From positions 1-33,796 of the forward strand of contig JAOPZJ010000294.1 of assembly GCA_025964155.1 (NCBI GenBank): a stretch of 33,796 bases of DNA. Reading direction: 5' to 3'. Position 1 is the first letter of the stretch; the number at the start of each line of letters is the position of its first letter. Positions 17,360-25,343 of the stretch are shown piece by piece. This DNA comes from Solirubrobacterales bacterium. GTDB taxonomy: Bacteria > Actinomycetota > Thermoleophilia > Solirubrobacterales > Solirubrobacteraceae. The notes beneath the pieces were generated by a model. That model was not told the origin of the DNA. It saw only the letters and a program-made list of their open reading frames with translations, and ran no database searches. The position numbers and the translations under genes were made by a program.

Positions 17360-17842
17360 TCATCGGCAACCGTCCACTGCCCCCCGCAGTGCCTCGACGT
17401 CGGCCATCAGGCGATCGTCGGGCATCGGCCCTGGGTCGGGGTCGGGGAACGGGAACGGCCAGCCGGGCCGCGGGTCGTCGGCGAAGCGCGGGACGATGTG
17501 GGTGTGCAGATGCGGGACCGTGTTCCCGAGCACGTCGTAGTTGAGCTTGACGGGCTGCAGGACCGCTTCCAGCGCGCGGCCGACCGCGAGCACCTCGCGG
17601 CCGTAGGCGGCCGCCTCGGCGTCGGTGAGCTCGGTCGGCTCGGCGACGTGGCGCCCGCGCCAGACGACCATGGACAGGCCGCGCTGGATGTCGGCGCGCA
17701 CGAGGTAGGCGTCGGAGACCGCGCCCGAGAAGAAGCGCACGCCGCCGGGCGTGGCGTCGGGCCGGCCCTCTTCGCACGCCGGGCACCCATGGCCGGCGCG
17801 CCACGCGTAGAACTGCTCAGGCCACTGCACCACACGAGACAT
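17360..17842 (-). CDS. HIT family protein
   Basis: MSRVVQWPEQFYAWRAGHGCPACEEGRPD...VLGNTVPHLHTHIVPRFADDPRPGWPFPFPDP; HxHxH motif plus CxxC. Confidence 0.92.
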   Translation of the reverse strand: MSRVVQWPEQFYAWRAGHGCPACEEGRPDATPGGVRFFSGAVSDAYLVRADIQRGLSMVVWRGRHVAEPTELTDAEAAAYGREVLAVGRALEAVLQPVKLNYDVLGNTVPHLHTHIVPRFADDPRPGWPFPFPDPDPGPMPDDRLMADVEALRGAVDGCR

Positions 17843-17865
17843 TACCGAGGGCAGGATCGCGGCCC

Positions 17866-18281
17866 ATGCCCGAGAATGCCCAGGAGATCCACGCCCGCGC
17901 GGTCAACGCCCTGCGCACCCCGCCGGTCCAGGAGTGGCCCACGTGGCCGTTCGACGGGCCGGTGCGACCACAATCCTGATCCTCGAGCCGCGCGCCCACC
18001 ACGACGGTCCCGCCGACTTCCTGACGACGCGCGAGCAGGGGATCATGCTCGGCCGCGTCGAGCGTGCCGTGCTCGGTGTCGGCGAGATCGGACGGGTCCA
18101 CATCGGCCGCTGGGGCGAGGGCGCCGCGCACCTGCACTGGTGGTTCATCGCGCGGCCCGCGGGCCTGCCGCAGCTGGCGAGCAGCATGGCCGAGATCTGG
18201 GATGAGGTGCTGCCGCCGACGCCCCTCCAGGTCTGGCGCGAGAACGTCGCGCGCGTCGCCGACGCGATGCGGAGCGGCTGA
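17866..18281 (+). pseudogene. probable decayed HIT-like gene (out-of-frame N- and C-terminal parts)
   Basis: Frame 1 from ATG 17866: MPENAQEIHARAVNALRTPPVQEWPTWPFDGPVRPQS* (stop 17977-17979). Another frame (17934-18281) continues TTILILEPRAHHDG...RVHIGRWGEGAAHLHWWFIARPAGLPQLASSMAEIWDEVLPPTPLQVWRENVARVADAM. Confidence 0.6.
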
Positions 18282-18288
18282 GGGGGCG

Positions 18289-19179
18289 TCAGTCGTCGAG
18301 GACGGTCAGGTCGAGCTCACGTAGGCGCGCGGGATCGGCGAGCAGGTCGATCTCGACGATCCGCCCGCCAGCAACGGTGAAGCCGGCCACCGTGAGCGGT
18401 CGCCCATGCGCAGCCACGACGAATCCCGCGGCACCGTTGACGAGCGCCGGCCGTGCGAACCGGCCAAGCCGCGCGAAGGTGAGCGCCTGTGAGGCCACGG
18501 CCGCTGCACCCCGGACCTCCCTCGACGCGCCCGCAGGCACCGCACCCCGATCGACTCGGAGCACGACATCCGGGTCGAGTACGGCGAGGAGGGCGTCGAA
18601 GTCACCGGCGCGCGCGGCAGCGAGGAAGGCGTCGACCACCTCGCGCTGGCGTGCGAGATCCACGTCGGGCGCCGGGGTGCCTCCCCGTACGCGGCGTCGC
18701 GCGCGGCTCGCGAGCTGCCGCGCCGCGGCCGGGGAGCGGCCGACGATCGGGGCGATCTCGTCAAACGGCACCGCGAACATGTCGTGCAACACGAACGCGA
18801 GCCGTTCGGCCGGACCAAGCGTCTCGAGCACCACGAGCAGCGCGAGACCGACCGAATCGGCCAGCAGCGCCTCCTGCTCGGGGTCGAGCCCGTCCTGGTG
18901 GCTGACGATCGGGTCGGGCAGATGCGCGCCCAGCGGCTCCTCGCGGCGCGAGGTGCGCGAGCGCAGCATGTCCAGGCACACGCGCGCCACGACCGTCGTG
19001 AGCCACGCTCGCAGGTTCTCGACGTCGTCGGTCCCGGCGCGGCTGAGGCGCAGCCAGGACTCCTGCACGGCGTCGTCGGCCTCGCTCATCGAGCCGAGCA
19101 TCCGGTAGGCCACCGCCCGCAGGTGCGATCGGTTGGCCTCGAAGCGGTCTGCCATCCAGTCGTTCTCGTCCACGGTCAC
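18289..19179 (-). CDS. ECF41-like sigma factor with C-terminal SnoaL-like domain
   Basis: GTG 19179 (or ATG 19155); DRFEANRSHLRAVAYRMLGSMSEADDAVQESWLRL...RLAFVLHDMFAVPFDEIAPIVGRSPAAARQLASRARRRV, then VDAFLAAARAGDFDALLAVLDPDVVLRVD...GFTVAGGRIVEIDLLADPARL. Confidence 0.88.
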   Translation of the reverse strand: MTVDENDWMADRFEANRSHLRAVAYRMLGSMSEADDAVQESWLRLSRAGTDDVENLRAWLTTVVARVCLDMLRSRTSRREEPLGAHLPDPIVSHQDGLDPEQEALLADSVGLALLVVLETLGPAERLAFVLHDMFAVPFDEIAPIVGRSPAAARQLASRARRRVRGGTPAPDVDLARQREVVDAFLAAARAGDFDALLAVLDPDVVLRVDRGAVPAGASREVRGAAAVASQALTFARLGRFARPALVNGAAGFVVAAHGRPLTVAGFTVAGGRIVEIDLLADPARLRELDLTVLDD

Positions 19180-19200
19180 ATTCTTTCGTCGTGTTCCGTC
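19174..19200 (+). promoter_or_regulatory. candidate ECF41-type promoter (GGTCACA-N16-CGTC) toward the MFS gene
   Basis: ggtcaca at 19174-19180, 16 nt, cgtc at 19197-19200. Confidence 0.65.
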
Positions 19201-19209
19201 TGTAGGGGT

Positions 19210-19236
19210 GACGAACCAAACCCAGCCGATGTGACA
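19210..19236 (-). promoter_or_regulatory. candidate ECF41-type promoter (TGTCACA-N16-CGTC) toward the sigma gene
   Basis: Minus strand TGTCACA (19236-19230), 16 nt, CGTC (19213-19210). Confidence 0.72.
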
Positions 19237-19248
19237 AGGAGATCGACC

Positions 19249-20730
19249 GTGCCGCGAGGACCTGACCCTTCCGCAGCCCCTAATCATGACCGCCGGTGGC
19301 TCATCCTCGGCGTGATCGGCATCGCCCAGCTGATGATCGTGCTCGACGTGACCATCGCGAACATCGCGCTGCCGTCCGCCCAGAAGGATCTCGGCTTCTC
19401 CGCCGACGACCGTCAGTGGGTGATCACGGCGTACGCGCTGGCGTTCGGCAGCCTGGTGCTGCTCGGCGGCCGCATCGCCGACCTGTTCGGCCGCAAGTGG
19501 ACATTCGTCGTCGGCCTGCTCGGCTTCGCCGGCGCGTCGGCCCTCGGCGGCGCCTCTCAGAGCTTCGGCCTGCTCGTCGCGGCCCGCGCGCTGCAGGGCG
19601 TCTTCGGCGCGTTGCTTGCGCCCACCGCGCTCTCGCTCCTGACGACGACCTTCACGGACCCCGTCGAGCGCGGCAAGGCGTTCGGCATCTACGCCGGGAT
19701 CGCCGGCATGGGCGGAGCCATCGGCCTACTGCTCGGCGGCACGCTGACCGAGCTGCTCGACTGGCGCTGGTGCCTGTACGTGTCGATCGCCTTCGCGGTC
19801 CCGGCGGCGATCGCCGGCGCGCGCCTGCTGCACCACGTTCCCGTTCCGGCCCGGCCGCAGCTCGACGTCCCCGGCACGCTCACCGCGTCGGCGGGCCTGT
19901 TCTCGCTCGTGTTCGGCCTGGCGCGCGCGCAGTCCGACGGCTGGGGCGATCCCGTCACCGTCGGGTTTTTGATCGGCAGCGCCGTCCTGCTGGTCGCGTT
20001 CGTCGCACTCCAGCGCCGTGTCGCGCGCCCGCTGCTGCCGCTGTCGGTCGTCGCCGACCGCAACCGCGGCGCCTCGTTCCTGGCAATCGGGACGGCAAGC
20101 GCGGGCATCTTCGGCATCTTTCTGTTCCTCACGTTCTACCTGCAGAACACCAAGGGCATGACGCCGCTCGAAACCGGGCTCGCGTTCCTGCCGATGAGCT
20201 TCTCGATCGCGCCCACGGTGGCGATCGTCAGCACGCGCGTGCTTCCCCGAACCGGCCCGCGCCCGCTCGTTCCCGCCGGCATGACCATCGCCGCCCTGGG
20301 GATGGTGCTCCTGACGCGCATCGGCGTCGACACGGCGTACGCCTCGCATGTCCTGCCGTCGCTGGTCCTGATCGGCATCGGCTTCGGGCTGACCGTCGCG
20401 CCGTCCTTCGCGACCGCCACCGTCGGCGTGCCGGCGCAGGACAGCGGCGTCGCCTCCGCGATGGTCAACACGTCGCAGCAGGTCGGCGGCTCGATCGGGA
20501 CCGCGCTGCTCAGCACGCTCGCCGCGTCCGCCGCGACCGACTTCCTGACGGCTCGCGGGCCGGCCCCCGAGGTGCTGCGCCAGGCGGCCGTCGAGGGGTA
20601 CGTCACCGCCTTCTGGTGGGCGGCAGGCATCTTCGCCGTCGGCGCGCTGATCTGCGGAAGCCTCCTGCGCCCCGGCGTGCGCGCCGCACCGGCCCACGGT
20701 GCGGCGGAGCCCGCGGTGGACGTGGCCTGA
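19249..20730 (+). CDS. MFS transporter, DHA2/EmrB-QacA-type drug exporter
   Basis: GTG start with AAGGAG; DRRWLILGVIGIAQLMIVLDVTIANIALPSAQKDLGFSADDRQWVITAYALAFGSLVLLGGRIADLFGRKWTF...; many TM segments. Confidence 0.93.
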   Translation: MPRGPDPSAAPNHDRRWLILGVIGIAQLMIVLDVTIANIALPSAQKDLGFSADDRQWVITAYALAFGSLVLLGGRIADLFGRKWTFVVGLLGFAGASALGGASQSFGLLVAARALQGVFGALLAPTALSLLTTTFTDPVERGKAFGIYAGIAGMGGAIGLLLGGTLTELLDWRWCLYVSIAFAVPAAIAGARLLHHVPVPARPQLDVPGTLTASAGLFSLVFGLARAQSDGWGDPVTVGFLIGSAVLLVAFVALQRRVARPLLPLSVVADRNRGASFLAIGTASAGIFGIFLFLTFYLQNTKGMTPLETGLAFLPMSFSIAPTVAIVSTRVLPRTGPRPLVPAGMTIAALGMVLLTRIGVDTAYASHVLPSLVLIGIGFGLTVAPSFATATVGVPAQDSGVASAMVNTSQQVGGSIGTALLSTLAASAATDFLTARGPAPEVLRQAAVEGYVTAFWWAAGIFAVGALICGSLLRPGVRAAPAHGAAEPAVDVA

Positions 20731-20863
20731 GCGCGAATCCAGGTCGGCGAGTGAGCCGGGCGTCGGCGTCGCACGTCTGTCGCGCCTGAGCCGACGAATG
20801 TGCGGAGCCGCCGGGCCTCGTGCCCTGCTCCTCCTCCCGCGGGCGAGCGACTACCGTGGCGCC

Positions 20864-21922
20864 ATGCTACGCAGCGAGGACGTCAAGCCCCAGACCTGGG
20901 CCATCGTGGGTGGGCGACCGGACGGTAATCCGGGCGCTCCACTCAACACGCCGCTCGTGCCGGCGTCCGCCTTCGTGCTCGGGGGCGAGCGCATCTACAG
21001 CCGCAACGAGGCGACCGAGGGTTGGGAGTCGTTCGAGGCGCTGGTCGGGGGTCTGGAGGGCGGCAGCGCCGTCGCGTTCGCCTCTGGCATGGCCGCGTGC
21101 GCGGCAGTCCTCGGCCGGCTGCCCAGCGGTGCACATCTCGTCCTCGGCGACGACTGCTACCAGGGGGTGGCAGGGTTGGCGCAGGCCGGTGCCCGTGACC
21201 ACGGATGGCGGGTGGAGCGGCTGCCGGTGGCGGATCCGGGCTGGGTCGCGAAGGCCGCGGAGGCTGACCTGCTGTGGGTCGAGTCACCGTCGAACCCCTT
21301 GCTCGACGTTGCCGACGTCGCCGCGATCTGCGGCGCGCCACGCCGGCCGGGCACGCGTGTGGTCGTCGACAACACCTTCGCCACGCCGCTGGGCCAGCAG
21401 CCGCTCGTGCTGGGCGCCGACGTCGTGGTGCACTCGGCCACCAAGTTCATCGGCGGGCACTCGGATCTGCTGCTCGGCGTGGCCGTCACCGCCGACCCCG
21501 ACGAGCTGGCCCTCCTACGGACCGCGCGCGGACTCAACGGGGCGACGCCCGGGACGCTCGAGTGCTTCCTCGCGCTGCGGGGCGCCCGCACGCTGCCGCT
21601 GCGATTGGCGCAGGCGTCGGCCAGTGCCGCGCAGCTCGTGCAGCGCCTCGGCGAGCACCCGGCGGTCCACCGCGTCCGCTATCCGGGCTTCGGCGGGGTC
21701 GTGAGCTTCGAGCTCGCGGATGCCGCGGCCGCGGACCGGGCCTGCCGCTCCGTCACCGTCATCCGGCATGCGACGAGCCTCGGCGGGGTCGAGACGACCA
21801 TGGAGCGTCGCAACGCCCAGCCCGGTCAGGAGCACATCCCGGCGGGCCTCATCCGCATGAGCGTCGGGTGCGAGGACATCGAGGACGTGTGGCGCGATCT
21901 CGAGGGCGCTCTCCGTCCCTAG
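20864..21922 (+). CDS. Cys/Met metabolism PLP-dependent enzyme (cystathionine gamma-synthase/lyase-like)
   Basis: IYSRNEATEGWESFEALVGGLEGGSAVAFASGMAA...VESPSNPLLDVADVAAIC...VVVDNTFATPLGQQPLVLGADVVVHSATKFIGGHSDLLLGV...VETTMERRNAQ...LIRMSVGCEDIEDV. Confidence 0.92.
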   Translation: MLRSEDVKPQTWAIVGGRPDGNPGAPLNTPLVPASAFVLGGERIYSRNEATEGWESFEALVGGLEGGSAVAFASGMAACAAVLGRLPSGAHLVLGDDCYQGVAGLAQAGARDHGWRVERLPVADPGWVAKAAEADLLWVESPSNPLLDVADVAAICGAPRRPGTRVVVDNTFATPLGQQPLVLGADVVVHSATKFIGGHSDLLLGVAVTADPDELALLRTARGLNGATPGTLECFLALRGARTLPLRLAQASASAAQLVQRLGEHPAVHRVRYPGFGGVVSFELADAAAADRACRSVTVIRHATSLGGVETTMERRNAQPGQEHIPAGLIRMSVGCEDIEDVWRDLEGALRP

Positions 21923-21993
21923 AAGTCGTCTCCATACCCGTACGTGGTCTGCGGCGGTTGCCCCAGGCCGCGCGAGGTGTTTGAGACGGCTTC
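21922..21993. terminator. bidirectional hairpin filling the gap between convergent genes
   Basis: GAAGTCGTCTC (21922-21932) pairs with GAGACGGCTTC (21983-21993) through 11 pairs including one G-U; inner GCGGC/GCCGC. Flanked on each side by stop codons. Confidence 0.6.
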
Positions 21994-22512
21994 CTAGGCC
22001 GCGTCGGTGGCCGGCATCGAGAAGGTGAACATACGGTCTGGCGCGATGCGCGCGTACACCGGGCCGGAGTCGAGGAACTCCTCCCATTCCGGGCCGTAGC
22101 GGGGCACGTAGATGTCGAGCAGCGTCCGCCGAAACCCCGCGGCAGCCTCGTCGCGGACATCGATCGGGATCGCGCGTCCGTGCACGGTGACGGCGAGTTC
22201 CTCGCCCGGAAGATAGGTGGCGCTGACCGATGGCCGGGAACCGATGTGCCGGAATCGCAGAGAGTCCGGCGCTGAGCCGAAGTGGAACGCGCCGCGGTAG
22301 AAGATCCCGTCGACAGGCCCGACGACGGGACGGCCATCGGACGCGACGGTGGCCAGCGCGAGCAGGCACATGCCATCGAGCCGCTGGACGACCTGCTCGG
22401 CGCGCAGGCGGCGCTCGGGCGTGTGGATCCTGAGCAGATGCGGGCCTGCGGCCGCGTAGCTGCGGTCAAGCAGCTCCTGCAACGCCAGGACGTCGCCTTC
22501 TGTCTCGTTCAC
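21994..22512 (-). CDS. pyridoxamine 5'-phosphate oxidase-like FMN-binding split-barrel protein
   Basis: VVQRLDGMCLLALATVASDGRPVVGPVDGIFYRGAFHFGSAPDSLRFRHIGSRPSVSATYLPGEELAVTVHGRA; GTG start. Confidence 0.82.
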   Translation of the reverse strand: MNETEGDVLALQELLDRSYAAAGPHLLRIHTPERRLRAEQVVQRLDGMCLLALATVASDGRPVVGPVDGIFYRGAFHFGSAPDSLRFRHIGSRPSVSATYLPGEELAVTVHGRAIPIDVRDEAAAGFRRTLLDIYVPRYGPEWEEFLDSGPVYARIAPDRMFTFSMPATDAA

Positions 22513-22524
22513 GGAGTGTCGAAC

Positions 22525-23325
22525 CTATGCGCGGGCCGTCGCGATGTGCGTGACCATGGGCGCGACGACGGGCTCGCCGAAGCGCTCGCGGACGTTCATG
22601 GCGATGTCGCGTGCCAGCGCGTCGCGCTGCTCCTGAGGCACGTCGGCCATCGCGATGGCCATCGGCGAGCCTTCCATGAACGAACGCGAGAAGTCCTCAG
22701 GTGACGAGAAGCGCGCGGTCCCCGCGACGCGCTCCACGTCGACGTCGCCGAAGCCGGCCTCGTGGAGCAAGCTCCGAAGCTCGTCGGCGCTCGACAGCGA
22801 GAACGGGACCCGGGCCACCGGCTCACGATCGGGAAAGTGCTGACGCAGTGCGTCAGTCAGCGCCTGATGCGCCGGCGCCGTCTCAACGTCACACCAACAC
22901 GCGACGACGGCGCGGCCGCCGGGGGCCAGAACGCGACGGAACTCGCGCAAGGCCTGCTCGCGCGCCGGAAAGAACTGCAGGCCCTGCTGGCAGGTCACAA
23001 GATCAAACGCGGCGTCCTCGAACGGGAGCGAGGCGGCGTCGCCCTCGACGTACTCGATGTCGAGTCCCTCCGACTTTTCGCGTGCGACCGCCAGCATGCC
23101 CGCGGTCAGGTCCAAGCCCACCGCCCGAGCCAGGCTCGGGCAGCGGACGCGCGCGCGACGCAGCACGATGCCGGTCCCCGTCGCGACGTCGAGCATGCTC
23201 TCGCGGTCGCGCGGCTGGCCGCGGTCCAGCATCTCGTCGGCGAACGCCGTAAAGAACCCGGGGACAAGCAGCTCCTCATAGACAGCAGGAAATCGAGCCG
23301 GCGTACCCCACTGCATCGTGCTCAT
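22525..23325 (-). CDS. class I SAM-dependent methyltransferase
   Basis: MSTMQWGTPARFPAVYEELLVPGFFTAFADEML...MLDVATGTGIVLRRARVRCPSLARAVGLDLTAGMLAVAREK...YVEGDAASLPFEDAAFDLVTCQQGLQFF. Confidence 0.92.
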   Translation of the reverse strand: MSTMQWGTPARFPAVYEELLVPGFFTAFADEMLDRGQPRDRESMLDVATGTGIVLRRARVRCPSLARAVGLDLTAGMLAVAREKSEGLDIEYVEGDAASLPFEDAAFDLVTCQQGLQFFPAREQALREFRRVLAPGGRAVVACWCDVETAPAHQALTDALRQHFPDREPVARVPFSLSSADELRSLLHEAGFGDVDVERVAGTARFSSPEDFSRSFMEGSPMAIAMADVPQEQRDALARDIAMNVRERFGEPVVAPMVTHIATARA

Positions 23326-23396
23326 CGCCTACCTCCGTCTCTGATCGATATCGCCGAGAACGGTACACCCGGCGACGCCCACGTCACCTTCGCTGC

Positions 23397-24188
23397 CTAA
23401 CGACCCCGCCACACGGGGCGGCGCTTCTCCGCGAACGCGAGCACGCCCTCGCGAAAATCATCACTCCCGAAGCACGCCTCCCGCAGCGCGATCAGCTCCT
23501 GCGTGACCTCCGGCGTGAGCTCGCCTTCCGCGCGCACCAGCGCCCGTATGACCTGCTTGTTGCCGCGGATGCTCAAGGGGGCGTTGCCGGCCAGGGTCGT
23601 GGCCCAGTCCAGCGCGGTGGCCGCCAGGTCGTCCGCGGCGACCGCGTGGTTGACGAGCCCCCAGCGTTCGGCGTGCGGGGCATCGATGTAGCGCCCGAGC
23701 AGGAAGAGCTCGTTCGTGCGGGGGACACCGATGGCGTCGATGAAGCGCCGCAATCCGGTGTGGGAATAGACGAGGCCGAGCTTGGCGGGCGGCATGCCGA
23801 GCTTGATGTCCGCGGCCGCGATCCGCAGGTCGCACCCCAGCGCGAGCTCCAGGCCGCCGCCGATCGTGTGGCCCGTGAGCGCGGCGACGATCGGCAGGTC
23901 ACAGGCGTCGAGGGCGTCGAGCGCGCTGGTGAAGGGGTGGGCGACGAGCTTCTCCGCCTCGTGGGGAAACACGTCCGCCGGGATGTCGCCGATGTCGTAC
24001 CCAGAGGAGAACATCCCATCCTCGCCCGTGAGGATCAGGGTCCGGATCCCGTCGCCGGCGGCCTCGGTGACCTGCACCGCGATCGCGTCGAGGATCGGAT
24101 GGTCCAGCGCGTTGCGCTTGGCGGGGTTGGAGATGGTCAGGCGGCGGACCCCATCCGCCGGCTCGTCGACCTTCAGCTGTCCGGGCAT
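23397..24188 (-). CDS. enoyl-CoA hydratase/isomerase family protein
   Basis: MPGQLKVDEPADGVRRLTISNPAKRNALDHPILDAIAVQV...LILTGEDGMFSSGYDIGDI...ALTGHTIGGGLELALGCDLRIAAADIKLGMPPAKLGLVYS. Confidence 0.94.
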   Translation of the reverse strand: MPGQLKVDEPADGVRRLTISNPAKRNALDHPILDAIAVQVTEAAGDGIRTLILTGEDGMFSSGYDIGDIPADVFPHEAEKLVAHPFTSALDALDACDLPIVAALTGHTIGGGLELALGCDLRIAAADIKLGMPPAKLGLVYSHTGLRRFIDAIGVPRTNELFLLGRYIDAPHAERWGLVNHAVAADDLAATALDWATTLAGNAPLSIRGNKQVIRALVRAEGELTPEVTQELIALREACFGSDDFREGVLAFAEKRRPVWRGR

Positions 24189-24252
24189 GGCCGGACCGTA
24201 TCCCGGGTGTGCCTGTCGTGGCGTGACGGAGGCGCGACCTGCCCGCTGAGGA

Positions 24253-24464
24253 CTAGTCCAGGACGACGAGCGTGTCGCCCTCGTTCACGGCCTGGCCTTC
24301 CTCGCACAGGATCTCCTTGACCACCCCTTCGTCCTCGGCTTCGACGGGCATCTCCATCTTCATGGACTCAAGGATCACGACCGTGTCGCCCTCGGCGATC
24401 GTGTCACCGACCTTGCACTGCACCTTCCACACCGTGCCCGTATGTGGGCCTCGACGTCGGGCAT
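24253..24464 (-). pseudogene. biotinyl/lipoyl attachment carrier protein (ACC biotin carrier-like) with a -1 frameshift near 24441/24442
   Basis: ATG at 24464 preceded by gaggag: MPDVEAH-(frameshift)-TGTVWKVQCKVGDTIAEGDTVVILESMKMEMPVEAEDEGVVKEILCEEGQAVNEGDTLVVLD*. Span is 212 nt (not a multiple of 3). Confidence 0.82.
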
Positions 24465-24530
24465 CGCTTGCGTCTCCTCTTGCTGTGTCTGGACGTACCG
24501 GGTGCTGCTGCTGCGACGATAGCCGCGCTT

Positions 24531-25220
24531 ATGGACGCCACGCCCGACGTCATCGTCATCGTCACCGCCTACAACGAGGGTGACCGCCTGACCGCCACGG
24601 TCGCCGCGCTGCGCGACGCCTTCCCCGGCGCGCGCATCCTCGTCGCGGACGATCACTCCACCGACGACACGCCCCAGGTCGCCGCCGCGGCCGGCGTCGA
24701 GCTCGTGCGGGCGCCGAAGAACATCGGCAAGGGCGGTGCGGCCACGCTGGCGGCGCGGCGTGTCCTGCCTGCCGTTCTCGTCGACCATCCGCCGGTCGTC
24801 GTCCTGTGCGACGGGGACCTCGCCGGCACCGCGCATCAGCTGCCGGAGCTCGTCGCCGCGGTGCGCCGGGGTGACTGCGACCTGGCGGTGGCCTCATTCG
24901 CCCGCCGCGTGGGCGGGGGCTTCGGCCTTGCCGTCGGGTACGCGCACGGGGCGATCAAGCGGCTGTGTGGCCTGGAGCTGCAGGCGCCGATCAGCGGTCA
25001 GCGCGCGATGCGCGGGGCCGTGCTGCCGGTCGTCGTCCCCTTCGCGCCGCGTTTCGGGATGGAGATCGGCATGACCGTCGACGCGGCGCGCGCGGGTTTC
25101 ACGGTCGGCGAGGTGCAGCTCGATCTGACCCACCGCGCGACCGGCCGGACGCTCGACGGGTTCCTGCACCGCGGCAGGCAGCTGAAGGACTTCGTCCTGG
25201 TGGAGCTCAGCCGGCGGTAG
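24531..25220 (+). CDS. family 2-like glycosyltransferase
   Basis: DVIVIVTAYNEGDRLTATVAALRDAFPGARILVADDHSTDDTPQVAAAAGVELVRAPKNIGKGGAATLAA...VVLCDGDLAGTAHQL. Confidence 0.87.
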   Translation: MDATPDVIVIVTAYNEGDRLTATVAALRDAFPGARILVADDHSTDDTPQVAAAAGVELVRAPKNIGKGGAATLAARRVLPAVLVDHPPVVVLCDGDLAGTAHQLPELVAAVRRGDCDLAVASFARRVGGGFGLAVGYAHGAIKRLCGLELQAPISGQRAMRGAVLPVVVPFAPRFGMEIGMTVDAARAGFTVGEVQLDLTHRATGRTLDGFLHRGRQLKDFVLVELSRR

Positions 25221-25343
25221 GCCGCCGCGCGCGACCTAGCAACGACCTCGTCGGATCCGTTCGACCGCTGGGCGAAAAGGGATGCCCATGTTCCGACCGG
25301 CTGTCGATGGGGCCGGAGGGCCCCTGCCCCTACATTTCCCCTC

